NCBI GenBank assembly: GCA_022837185.1
Contig: JALHJD010000175.1
Coordinates: 2,116-8,690, forward strand
Reading direction: 5' to 3'
Length of the DNA: 6,575 nt
DNA from: Desulfobacteraceae bacterium
GTDB lineage: Bacteria > Desulfobacterota > Desulfobulbia > Desulfobulbales > Desulfobulbaceae
The notes below the pieces were generated by a model. The model searched no databases, was not told where the DNA came from, and saw only the letters and a program-made list of their open reading frames with translations. Made by a program: the position numbers and the translations under genes. Shown here piece after piece: positions 1 through 5,369 of this stretch (the first letter of the stretch is position 1; each line of letters starts with the position of its first letter).

Positions 1-578
1 CCTTCCACGACGTTCCCCGAGACCGACACATTGTTCAGAATCAAGGTGCCCTGGTTGCGGATCGCTCCGCCTCCCTCCTCGGCCGGGGCGGCTATAAATC
101 CGTTGGTTATGGTCAGCCGCGAAACCGTGACGGTGATGTCGGGGTCCGAGATATCAAATATCCGGTCAATTCCGTTGCCGTCAATGAAGGTTTGATCCAG
201 TCCGGCCCCGACAAGGACAAGGGAATCGGTAATATCAAGATCGCCGGTTGCGCCGGCGTCCTCACCGGAACCCGGAAGGGTGAGAGAATAGACCCCCGGC
301 GGCAGGACAATCAGGTCGGTGCCGGGCAGGCTGTTCGCTTCTTCGACGGCGGCGCGGAGCGTGCAAAAGGGCAAGACAAAGGGGGCGTTAACAATGAGGT
401 AGGCCACGCAAAGGCCGTTGCCCGGGGTGAGATCGTTGACATCGTGGGCGGAATTGACGGTGAAGGTTGCCGTCTGCGCCGGATGAACGGGAAGGACCAG
501 CAACAGCGCGGTAAGAAGGCGGAAAGACCACGCGCAGGGGCCCGGCCATAAAAAAGGGTATCGAGGGGACACACGCAT
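1..578 (-). CDS. Secreted CSLREA-type right-handed beta-helix protein, N-terminal part (C-terminus beyond the left edge)
   Basis: The reading frame stays open from 578 to the window edge and gives 192 residues. Residues 1-36 look like a signal peptide: a basic, proline-rich start, a hydrophobic core LLTALLLVLP (21-30), and probable cleavage near HPAQTA. The mature part opens with ATFTVNS (37-43). It then has GNGLC (53-57) and CTLRAAVEEANSLPG (72-86), a clear version of the CSLREA motif that marks the N-terminus of many large secreted beta-helix proteins. LILNNVSVSGNV (179-190) looks like the first beta-helix coils. C57 and C72 could form a disulfide. Such proteins are usually exported and surface-associated or adhesin-like; the ligand here is unknown. 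Start: ATG at 578 leaves only one base after the upstream AAAAAGG, whereas GTG at 574 has a 7-nt spacer and may be the true start. It lies 12 bp behind trmO on the same strand, so the two may be co-transcribed. The family assignment is confident; the role is not known. Confidence 0.8.
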   Translation of the reverse strand, partial: MRVSPRYPFLWPGPCAWSFRLLTALLLVLPVHPAQTATFTVNSAHDVNDLTPGNGLCVAYLIVNAPFVLPFCTLRAAVEEANSLPGTDLIVLPPGVYSLTLPGSGEDAGATGDLDITDSLVLVGAGLDQTFIDGNGIDRIFDISDPDITVTVSRLTITNGFIAAPAEEGGGAIRNQGTLILNNVSVSGNVVE

Positions 579-590
579 GCCTTTTTGCGG

Positions 591-1076
591 CTACCTGAAC
601 CTGCTGTCCGACTTTTTCCCGGAGGCGGTTTTCCGCGCCTGCTCAAGCCAGCCGGTCCGGTACTCCGCCTGGCTGTCAAAGTCGGGAACAAACGGTTTGA
701 TGTCGAGGAGCGGTGTCCCGTCCAGCATATCAACATTCCGAACCCGGAGGCAGCCGTTCTCAACTCCGTCGAGCAGGACGGTGGACAGACCGATGGGGTT
801 CGGTCTCCTGGGCGCGCGGGTGGCAAAAAGGCCGCGGTGCTGCGTGTCCAGGAAAGGAACGACCTCAAGCTCGAAGCCCTGGCTGCGGTGGAAGAGGTAG
901 ATCAGGATGATGTGGGAGAAGCCGTCGAGATCCTTGAGGCCGGCTTGAAATTCTTCAAAAATCTCAATCGTCCCTTTCACTCCGGCCGCTCCGACTGGCT
1001 GGATCGGCATGTTCTCCGGTTCCCGGAACGGCGTATGGATAATGCCAATGGATTTCATTTCAATTTTTTCTTCCAT
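591..1076 (-). CDS. trmO: TrmO-family tRNA (N6-threonylcarbamoyladenosine(37)-N6)-methyltransferase (TsaA/UPF0066 domain)
   Basis: This 161-aa protein consists almost entirely of one TsaA-like domain. Family signatures are KSIGIIHTPF (8-17), LDGFSHIILIYLFHR (50-64), FATRAPRRPNPIGLS (84-98) and LDGTPLLDIKPFVPDFD (118-134). Characterised TrmO (E. coli YaeB) uses S-adenosylmethionine to methylate t6A37 to m6t6A in threonine tRNA, which fine-tunes decoding; it acts in the cytoplasm. The E. coli protein is about 235 aa with an extra C-terminal domain. This one has only the catalytic beta-barrel domain plus a short basic tail (KTASGKKSDSRFR), like many short bacterial and archaeal homologues. The start at 1076 is preceded by GAGGA with a 9-nt spacer (and AGGAGG further up). 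The frame is open up to 1226, but that extension lacks family similarity. ATG at 1058 is a less likely alternative. The substrate is inferred from the family; the short form has not been tested here. Confidence 0.9.
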   Translation of the reverse strand: MEEKIEMKSIGIIHTPFREPENMPIQPVGAAGVKGTIEIFEEFQAGLKDLDGFSHIILIYLFHRSQGFELEVVPFLDTQHRGLFATRAPRRPNPIGLSTVLLDGVENGCLRVRNVDMLDGTPLLDIKPFVPDFDSQAEYRTGWLEQARKTASGKKSDSRFR

Positions 1077-1140
1077 GCCAACCTGTCCTCTTCCTCCTCT
1101 GTCATGATTGAAAATCCGGGAAATAATCACACTTTTGCCT

Positions 1141-1169
1141 ATCTTACGTTTCCCGGACAATAAATACAA
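1141..1169 (-). promoter_or_regulatory. Possible sigma-70-like promoter of trmO
   Basis: Read on the minus strand, TTGTAT (1169-1164) and TAAGAT (1146-1141) are separated by exactly 17 bp. The -35 matches 3 of 6 and the -10 matches 4 of 6 consensus bases. Transcription would start near 1134, leaving about 58 nt of leader with the trmO ribosome-binding site. The position in a divergent intergenic region is right, but the match is modest. Confidence 0.35.
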
Positions 1170-1283
1170 GGATGGAAGGCGGCGCACCGGCGTCTTGTCA
1201 TGAATATTTCTCTGTAACCTATGCAAAAAGGAAACGTTACTTCTTAATAGGGAAGATTGTATGGCCCGTCAAAGAGGGGGGGG

Positions 1284-1724
1284 ATGAAAATGATTGCACG
1301 GACATGCTGTATCGCTCTTGGCATTATAAGCCTTGTGCTCTTTTTTGCCACCATCGGAAAATCCTCGAAGCAAACCGGGATACTCAACGATGCCGACGAT
1401 GACGGCCTTGTGCAGATAGTCCTGTCATGTCCCTGCACCGTCGGTCCCCTGGGGGTAATCGCCGGCCGCAGCTACAGTGAAAAAATCAGGAAAAAGGCAC
1501 TGAACACCTTGGTTTCGAAATATCCCGACTGGAACTGGGATCTCGTCAAACAGAAACGAATCAAACCGGGCATGACCGAACACGAGCTGCGGCTGGCATG
1601 GGGCAACCCCCATTCAATCCAGCATTCAGGGTCCATGGATAAATGGATTCATATCAGGGTCAACAGATCATTGATTGTCAAAAATGTCTATGTCGAAAAC
1701 GGCCGGGTTGTTTCCTGGAATTAG
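1284..1724 (+). CDS. Small membrane-anchored protein of unknown function with a SmpA/BamE-like C-terminal half
   Basis: This 146-aa protein is not one I can name. One N-terminal hydrophobic segment (about 7-24, CCIALGIISLVLFFATIG) should anchor it in the inner membrane or act as an uncleaved signal; its cysteines precede the hydrophobic core, so it is not a lipobox. A short hydrophobic region with a CPC motif (49-51) follows (41-61). The C-terminal half reads IKPGMTEHELRLAWGNP (93-109), then DKWIH (119-123) and VYVENGRVVSW (135-145). That is the GMT...GxP...W...VYFxxGxV pattern of SmpA/OmlA (BamE-fold) domains, so an envelope role is likely but unproven. Start: ATG at 1284 lies 6 nt after GAGG (1274-1277) within a purine tract containing eight G. 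A TTG-initiated extension from 1257 is unlikely, and ATG at 1290 is an alternative. It is divergent from trmO and 271 bp upstream of the dsbD-like gene on the same strand, which has its own candidate promoter. Confidence 0.75.
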   Translation: MKMIARTCCIALGIISLVLFFATIGKSSKQTGILNDADDDGLVQIVLSCPCTVGPLGVIAGRSYSEKIRKKALNTLVSKYPDWNWDLVKQKRIKPGMTEHELRLAWGNPHSIQHSGSMDKWIHIRVNRSLIVKNVYVENGRVVSWN

Positions 1725-1852
1725 TTTTCACTCAATGGAACGGCTCTTCCGGCCATCCTCCTTTATTGATCCGCTCTCCAAAACCCGATAATTACCGGTT
1801 CAGCTTCCCTCCCCGGCGAGCCGTCCGCTGGCAAGCCTTTCTCCGTAAGCGA

Positions 1853-1881
1853 TTGTCAAATACCCCCTGGATGCATACAGT
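1853..1881 (+). promoter_or_regulatory. Candidate sigma-70 promoter for the dsbD-like gene
   Basis: TTGTCA (1853-1858, 5 of 6 consensus) and TACAGT (1876-1881, 4 of 6) are separated by an optimal 17 bp. Transcription would begin near 1888 and give a leader of about 108 nt before the ATG at 1996. It is the best promoter-like element in the 271-bp gap after the preceding gene. Confidence 0.5.
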
Positions 1882-1914
1882 AAAAAACCGTGGCAGGACG
1901 GCTGCAGCCTCTTT

Positions 1915-1938
1915 CCCCGCCGGTTGCCGGAGACGGGG
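1915..1938 (+). promoter_or_regulatory. GC-rich hairpin in the presumed 5' leader of the dsbD-like gene
   Basis: CCCCG (1915-1919) pairs with CGGGG (1934-1938). Directly inside, CCGG (1920-1923) pairs with CCGG (1927-1930) around a TTG loop, leaving a 3-nt bulge (1931-1933). The structure would form in the leader about 58 nt before the ATG. There is no T-run behind it, so it is not a terminator. It could affect leader stability or translation, but it may be incidental in GC-rich DNA. Confidence 0.3.
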
Positions 1939-1995
1939 AGCCGACCTCACCTCGAACTTGAAAAACCCCGGAATCCTGACCTGACGAGATCCTCC

Positions 1996-4158
1996 ATGAA
2001 AAAATTCTCCCCGCCGCCGCGCCGGTTCCGTTTACCGTTCTTTGTGCTGGTGCTGTCCATTTGTCTCCTGCTGGAGTCCCCTCCTGGCATGCTCGCCCGG
2101 GCGGACGGCGTTTCGCATGTCGATGCCCTGCTGATTTCGGAAGTCCAAACAGTTCAACCCGGCGGCTCATTTTGGGCGGCGGTACGGTTAACCATGCGTG
2201 AGGGCTGGTTCACCTATTGGCGCAATCCCGGCGATTTTGGCCTGGCAACTCAAATTGACTGGCACCTGCCCGACGGGTTTTCCGCCGGGCCGATACGCTG
2301 GCCCTATCCTGAGCGCATCGTCAAGGAACGGCAGGTGATGTACGGTTATTTCGATACGATTTTCCTGCTGACCGAAATTTCGGTTGCCCAAACGGTTCCG
2401 CCGGGGGAATCAGCCCTGCTGCAGGCCGAGGTCAGCTGGCTGGAATGCGGCCACATCTGTATCCCGGGCAATGCGGACGTCGAGGTCACCCTGGGGGTGA
2501 GGGCAAGTCCTCCTGAAGTGAATGATCAATTCCTGGAAACTTTTGCACTGGCCCGTTCACAGATCCCGATCACCGCGGACGATTGGCAGGTCAACGCAGT
2601 TCTTGACGGCAACAACCTGGTCCTCCAGGCGGTCAGGCCGGACTGGCTGCCGGATGGGCCGGGCCCGATTCGTTTTTTCCCCTATCAGGCCAATGTGATT
2701 GACGACGCAGCCGGACAGTCCTCCGCAATGACCGGCAACGCCCGCCGTCTCTCCATACCTCTGGCGAAAACGAACCCCACGGTTCCCGATACGGTACGGG
2801 GCATCCTGATCAGCGAAAGCGGATGGCGGGGTCCCGGATCAGAGAAGGCCATGGAGATAACCGCACCACTTTCAGCCGACCTGCCGGCTGCAGGCTCGGC
2901 CTCTTCCGGTTTGACCAGCCTCTGGCTCGCGCTTCTGTTTTCCTTTATCGGCGGGATGATCCTCAACCTGATGCCGTGCGTGCTGCCCGTTTTGTCGATC
3001 AAGATCATGGGATTCGTTCATCAGGCCAGGGAGGAACAGGTCAAATCATGGCAGCACGGCGCCGTCTTTACCGCCGGGGTGCTGCTGTCATTCTGGACCC
3101 TCGCGGCCCTGTTGCTGCTCTTCAAGGCCGGCGGCGCTCAACTTGGCTGGGGTTTCCAACTCCAGTCCCCGGTTTTCCTGGTCCTCCTGTCATCGTTCCT
3201 GTTCCTGTTCGGGTTGAGCATGTTCGGCGTGTTCGAGATCGGCACTTCGCTCACCGCCGTGGCCGGTAAAACCCGGGGAATCATCGGCTTTGGCGGTTCG
3301 TTCCTCAGCGGTATAACGGCTACGGTGGTCGCAACGCCCTGCACCGCTCCTTTTATGGGTTCAGCCCTGGGATTTTCCCTGACCCAGCCGGCCTGGACTT
3401 CCCTGCTGATATTTACCTTCCTCGGCCTGGGCATGGCGACGCCCTACGTACTGATCAGCTCCTTTCCCGCGTTACTCAGATTCGTCCCGAAACCCGGCCG
3501 CTGGATGGAATCGTTGAAGCAGTTCATGGGCTTTCTCCTGCTGGCCAGCGTCATCTGGCTGCTCTGGATCCTGGGCCTCCAGGCCGGTTCCTCTGCGGTG
3601 ATCCTGATGCTGTCCGTCCTGCTTGTTTCCGCCATCGGCGGCTGGATCTACGGCCGCTGGGGAACTCTGTCCATGCCCAGGCACAAACGGATCGCGGCGG
3701 CGGTCCTGGCGTGTATATTGATCGCCGGCGCCAATACCTACACGCTGGCCAATATCGACAGGTACTCTGTCCGGCAGAATCAACCGGGACAAAACAGCGG
3801 CGGCATCGAATGGGAACCCTATTCGGAAGAAGCCGTTGCCCTGATGCAACGGGAAGGACAACCCGTGTTCATCGATTTTACCGCAGCCTGGTGCCTCAGT
3901 TGCCAGGTCAATGAACGGGTCACCTTCAATTCCGGGGAAGTGCGGGAAAAATTCAAAACGCTGAACATCCGGTCCTTCAAGGCGGACTGGACGTCAAGGG
4001 ATGAACGGATTACCCGCGCCCTGGCCCGGTACGGGCGCAACAGCGTTCCATTGTACATTTTGTATTCGGGAGTCCCGGGGGATGCGCCGCAGATTCTGCC
4101 GGAAATCATCACCCCCGGAATCGTGCTGAATGCGCTGAAAGCGATTGAAGAAAATTAA
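1996..4158 (+). CDS. dsbD: DsbD/ScsB-family transmembrane thiol:disulfide reductase
   Basis: This 720-aa inner-membrane protein should carry electrons from cytoplasmic thioredoxin across the membrane to periplasmic thiol partners. Residues 11-37 form a signal sequence. Residues 40-290 are the periplasmic N-terminal domain of ScsB type: GWFTYWRNPGDFGLATQIDW (70-89), RWPYPERI (101-108), and the redox pair C151/C155 in ECGHICIPG. Residues 305-585 hold about eight membrane segments of the CcdA/DsbD core, with the intramembrane pair C328 (LMPCVLP) and C449 (ATPCTAPFMGS). Residues 605-720 are a periplasmic thioredoxin-like domain with FIDFTAAWCLSC (C633, C636) and the expected cis-proline P685 in NSVPLYI. 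All three cysteine pairs are present, so it should be active. E. coli DsbD is about 565 aa; the longer N-terminus points to the ScsB subfamily, known in some bacteria from copper tolerance and peroxide defence. No ScsC or ScsA partner lies in the window. Start: ATG at 1996 begins a typical MKKF signal with a weak GAGA 6 nt upstream; the open frame reaches TTG at 1924 but adds only non-signal sequence. Confidence 0.92.
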   Translation: MKKFSPPPRRFRLPFFVLVLSICLLLESPPGMLARADGVSHVDALLISEVQTVQPGGSFWAAVRLTMREGWFTYWRNPGDFGLATQIDWHLPDGFSAGPIRWPYPERIVKERQVMYGYFDTIFLLTEISVAQTVPPGESALLQAEVSWLECGHICIPGNADVEVTLGVRASPPEVNDQFLETFALARSQIPITADDWQVNAVLDGNNLVLQAVRPDWLPDGPGPIRFFPYQANVIDDAAGQSSAMTGNARRLSIPLAKTNPTVPDTVRGILISESGWRGPGSEKAMEITAPLSADLPAAGSASSGLTSLWLALLFSFIGGMILNLMPCVLPVLSIKIMGFVHQAREEQVKSWQHGAVFTAGVLLSFWTLAALLLLFKAGGAQLGWGFQLQSPVFLVLLSSFLFLFGLSMFGVFEIGTSLTAVAGKTRGIIGFGGSFLSGITATVVATPCTAPFMGSALGFSLTQPAWTSLLIFTFLGLGMATPYVLISSFPALLRFVPKPGRWMESLKQFMGFLLLASVIWLLWILGLQAGSSAVILMLSVLLVSAIGGWIYGRWGTLSMPRHKRIAAAVLACILIAGANTYTLANIDRYSVRQNQPGQNSGGIEWEPYSEEAVALMQREGQPVFIDFTAAWCLSCQVNERVTFNSGEVREKFKTLNIRSFKADWTSRDERITRALARYGRNSVPLYILYSGVPGDAPQILPEIITPGIVLNALKAIEEN

Positions 4159-4195
4159 CCGGCCCGGCCATGACGGGTCGATGCCTTGCCGGCCG
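4148..4195 (-). terminator. Imperfect stem-loop, possible terminator of the PilZ gene
   Basis: CGGCC plus GGC (4160-4168, one bulged C at 4165) pairs with GCC plus GGCCG (4188-4195) around a 19-nt loop. It lies between the convergent dsbD-like and PilZ genes. Read on the minus strand, the stem is followed by GTTAATTTTCTT (4159-4148), a T-rich tail inside the end of dsbD. Read on the plus strand there is no T-run. The large loop and interrupted tail make it weak. Confidence 0.3.
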
Positions 4196-4253
4196 CAACA
4201 ATTTACAGTAACGAAACCGTAATCGGAATGACAGAAATGACGCTCGGCTCCTT

Positions 4254-4586
4254 TCAGGGATAAACAGCCATGCCCAATTCGAAGCGTCCTTCTTTTCGAG
4301 AGGGATGACACCATCGTACTTCACCCACTTTTGACACAACATGATCCGGCAGATCATAATCAAACACAAACCCGACAATGGAGCCCGCCGCAAACCTCCT
4401 GGGACTTTCCAGCCGGAATCCGCCATGGCTGAAATCGAGGGTCTTGGCGCTGAAGTTGGCGATATTGGTCGGCTCATTGGGATCATGAACAAACATTTTG
4501 ACGTGCAGCACCTTGGCAAAGCGCGGGAATCTGCGCCGTTCATGCCTCCCCTGTTCTTTTGTCAACCTGTCGATGTCCCGGTCCAT
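4254..4586 (-). CDS. PilZ-domain protein, probable cyclic-di-GMP receptor
   Basis: This 110-aa single-domain cytoplasmic protein has both parts of the c-di-GMP-binding signature: the arginine motif ERRRFPRF (16-23, RxxxR with R18 and R22) and D51-F-S53-H-G-G56, which fits [D/N]xSxxG. Residues between and after these (for example FRLESPRRFAAGSIVGFVFDY and GEVRWC...ELGMAV) form the expected beta-barrel pattern, ending with the family's typical ELGM(A)V strand. There is no output domain, so it would act by binding a partner, for example in motility, exopolysaccharide or pilus control; the target cannot be read from the sequence. Start: ATG at 4586 has GGGGG (4597-4593) with a 6-nt spacer. It is convergent with dsbD and separated from the tRNA-Pro unit by a terminator, so it is likely expressed on its own, possibly from the sigma-54-like element at 4660-4675. 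Confidence 0.85.
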   Translation of the reverse strand: MDRDIDRLTKEQGRHERRRFPRFAKVLHVKMFVHDPNEPTNIANFSAKTLDFSHGGFRLESPRRFAAGSIVGFVFDYDLPDHVVSKVGEVRWCHPSRKEGRFELGMAVYP

Positions 4587-4610
4587 TGCGCACCCCCAGT
4601 CATAGCGTGC

Positions 4611-4624
4611 TGTCTACGCAGACA
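4611..4624. repeat. Small perfect inverted repeat upstream of the PilZ gene
   Basis: TGTCTACGCAGACA consists of a perfect 5-bp stem (TGTCT/AGACA) around a 4-nt centre. It would lie in the leader of the PilZ mRNA, 25-38 nt before the start codon, and could be a small hairpin or a protein-binding site. A stem of this size can arise by chance. Confidence 0.3.
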
Positions 4625-4630
4625 AATTCA

Positions 4631-4663
4631 TGCATGGATGGTTCTCTCCCTTTCGACCATGCA
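4631..4663. promoter_or_regulatory. Inverted repeat, possible operator of the PilZ gene
   Basis: TGCATGG (4631-4637) and CCATGCA (4657-4663) form a perfect 7-bp inverted repeat with a 19-bp spacer, so the arm centres are 26 bp apart. The right arm overlaps the -12 part of the candidate sigma-54 promoter, and the left arm falls downstream of the predicted transcription start. Occupancy by a regulator could therefore block initiation. No specific regulator can be assigned. Confidence 0.3.
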
Positions 4664-4675
4664 AGGAAGAGACCA
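4660..4675 (-). promoter_or_regulatory. Candidate sigma-54 (-24/-12) promoter for the PilZ gene
   Basis: On the minus strand TGGTCTCTTCCTTGCA fits the sigma-54 layout: GG and GC with exactly 10 bp between them, a TGG at -24 and a full TTGCA at -12. The -24 half matches TGGCAC only in part. Transcription would start near 4650, giving about 64 nt of leader before the ATG at 4586. No sigma-70 promoter of similar quality is visible in this gap. Confidence 0.4.
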
Positions 4676-4688
4676 TACCGGCATTTTT

Positions 4689-4772
4689 TTAACAAGTCCA
4701 GCGGTTCTGCCTGATGCGGGGCGGGACCGCCTCAATCGGCGAAGGACCCGCCGCCTGGAAAGTACGCCCCAT
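4689..4772 (-). CDS. Possible 27-aa small ORF with a strong ribosome-binding site
   Basis: The frame starts with ATG at 4772, preceded by AAGGAG with an 8-nt spacer, the best Shine-Dalgarno sequence in the window, and ends at TAA (4691-4689). The peptide begins MGRTFQAAG and ends RIRQNRWTC. It is proline- and arginine-rich, has no hydrophobic segment and has a single cysteine as its last residue. I do not recognise it. It lies 49 bp beyond the tRNA-Pro terminator on the same strand and about 100 bp upstream of the PilZ gene, so it would need its own promoter or terminator read-through; no good promoter is visible between 4773 and 4821. The Shine-Dalgarno is the only real support, and the frame could be chance. 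Confidence 0.25.
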   Translation of the reverse strand: MGRTFQAAGPSPIEAVPPRIRQNRWTC

Positions 4773-4821
4773 CGATTAATCTCCTTTCCTTGTCCTTGTT
4801 GCACATCAGGTGCGGTTCAAT

Positions 4822-4855
4822 AAAAAAAGGGTTTAAGCAAATTGCCTAAACCCTT
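4822..4855 (-). terminator. Rho-independent terminator of the pheT-ihfA-merR-tRNA-Pro unit
   Basis: Read on the minus strand, AAGGGTTTA (4855-4847) pairs perfectly with TAAACCCTT (4835-4827). One A/C mismatch and two further G-C pairs follow around a 5-nt loop, and a run of seven T (4828-4822) begins at the end of the stem. It starts 8 nt after the CCA end of the tRNA, which makes it the terminator of the whole unit. Read on the plus strand there is no T-run. Confidence 0.9.
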
Positions 4856-4863
4856 GATATTAC

Positions 4864-4940
4864 TGGTCGGGACGAGAGGATTTGAACCTCCGGCCCCCTG
4901 AACCCCATTCAGGTGCGCTACCAGACTGCGCTACGTCCCG
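4864..4940 (-). tRNA. tRNA-Pro (anticodon GGG)
   Basis: This 77-nt gene folds into a full cloverleaf. The acceptor stem is CGGGACG/CGTCCCG, the D-arm GCGC/GCGC, the anticodon stem CCTGA/TCAGG, and the T-arm GGAGG/CCTCT with loop TTCAAAT. The anticodon loop ATGGGGT places GGG at 34-36, which reads CCC and, by wobble, CCU. G37 matches the m1G37 site typical of proline tRNAs. The 3' CCA is encoded (4866-4864). It lies 28 bp after the merR-like gene on the same strand with only 8 nt before the terminator, so it is probably processed from the ihfA-merR transcript. The same tRNA position is known from other proteobacteria, such as Pseudomonas. Confidence 0.97.
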
Positions 4941-4968
4941 ACCCATTCCAGTTGTTCGTTATTTTTCC

Positions 4969-5367
4969 CTAAAAACGCAGGGACCTGAGGGCCAGCAGCT
5001 GCTGGATCCGTTTCAGTTCCTTTTTAATGTCCTCCAGGCGGGGGTCAACCGGCGCCGGCGGGCCTGTTTCGCTTTCAGTGCCTGCGGGTGATTTACCCGA
5101 AAGCAACTCCCGGCGCAATATTTTCCTGGCCCCGGATATGGTGTACCCCTGATTGTGGAGCAATTCCTTGATCAGCAGCAGGGCTTCCACATCTTTCTTC
5201 CGGTACAGCCGCTGCTTCGACTTGGCCCGGCGGGGCCTGACAATGGCAAACTCCGATTCCCAGAAACGCAGCACATGAGCTTCAACTCCGACAAGGCTGC
5301 TGACCTCGCCGATCCGATAGTAGACCTTGTCCGGTATCTGCGGTTCCTTGAAATCCTGCAGTTTCAC
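4969..5367 (-). CDS. MerR-family transcriptional regulator, cysteine-free (ihfA-linked type)
   Basis: This 132-aa cytoplasmic DNA-binding protein has a MerR winged-helix domain at its N-terminus: YYRIGEVSSLVGVEAHVLRFWESEF (16-40), then the wing and second helix pair with RPRRAKSKQRLYRKKDVEALLLIKELL (44-70) and GYTISGARKIL (74-84). A proline-rich linker follows (92-109), then a short predicted coiled coil (110-127, LEDIKKELKRIQQLL) for dimerisation. There is no cysteine at all, so it cannot be a thiolate metal sensor like MerR or CueR; the signal it reads is unknown. The start is GTG at 5367, two bases after the ihfA stop. There is no clear Shine-Dalgarno, which suggests translational coupling to ihfA. 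An in-frame stop lies just upstream and no better start follows before the HTH. Regulators of this type are commonly found behind ihfA in proteobacteria. Confidence 0.88.
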   Translation of the reverse strand: MKLQDFKEPQIPDKVYYRIGEVSSLVGVEAHVLRFWESEFAIVRPRRAKSKQRLYRKKDVEALLLIKELLHNQGYTISGARKILRRELLSGKSPAGTESETGPPAPVDPRLEDIKKELKRIQQLLALRSLRF

Positions 5368-5369
5368 AT

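Noticed and set aside
192..551. Plus-strand open frame of 119 codons
   Set aside because: It is antisense to the beta-helix protein, and its glycine- and arginine-rich composition is typical of a shadow frame.
311..868. Minus-strand open frame of 185 codons
   Set aside because: It spans the beta-helix gene start and the trmO 3' end in another frame; both real genes are better supported by motifs.
585..1163. Plus-strand open frame of 192 codons opposite trmO
   Set aside because: It is a shadow of the unmistakable TsaA domain on the minus strand.
1195..1225. TTGTCA followed by TATGCA as a promoter for the 146-aa gene
   Set aside because: The 19-bp spacing is outside the usual range and the -10 is poor.
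1214..1240. Inverted repeat GTAAC/GTTAC with a 17-bp spacer upstream of the 146-aa gene
   Set aside because: Arms of only 5 bp that do not extend either way are expected by chance.
1643..1984. Plus-strand open frame of 113 codons bridging the gap before dsbD
   Set aside because: It starts inside the preceding gene in another frame, has no Shine-Dalgarno and no recognisable features, and runs over the promoter and leader.
4614..4635. ATG-initiated 5-codon and 11-codon mini-frames upstream of the PilZ gene as leader peptides
   Set aside because: They are very short, have only a loosely spaced GGGAG upstream and no telling composition; nothing distinguishes them from chance.
4341..4823. Plus-strand open frame of 160 codons
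   Set aside because: It is antisense to the PilZ gene and its upstream region, has no family similarity and ends at the tRNA terminator.
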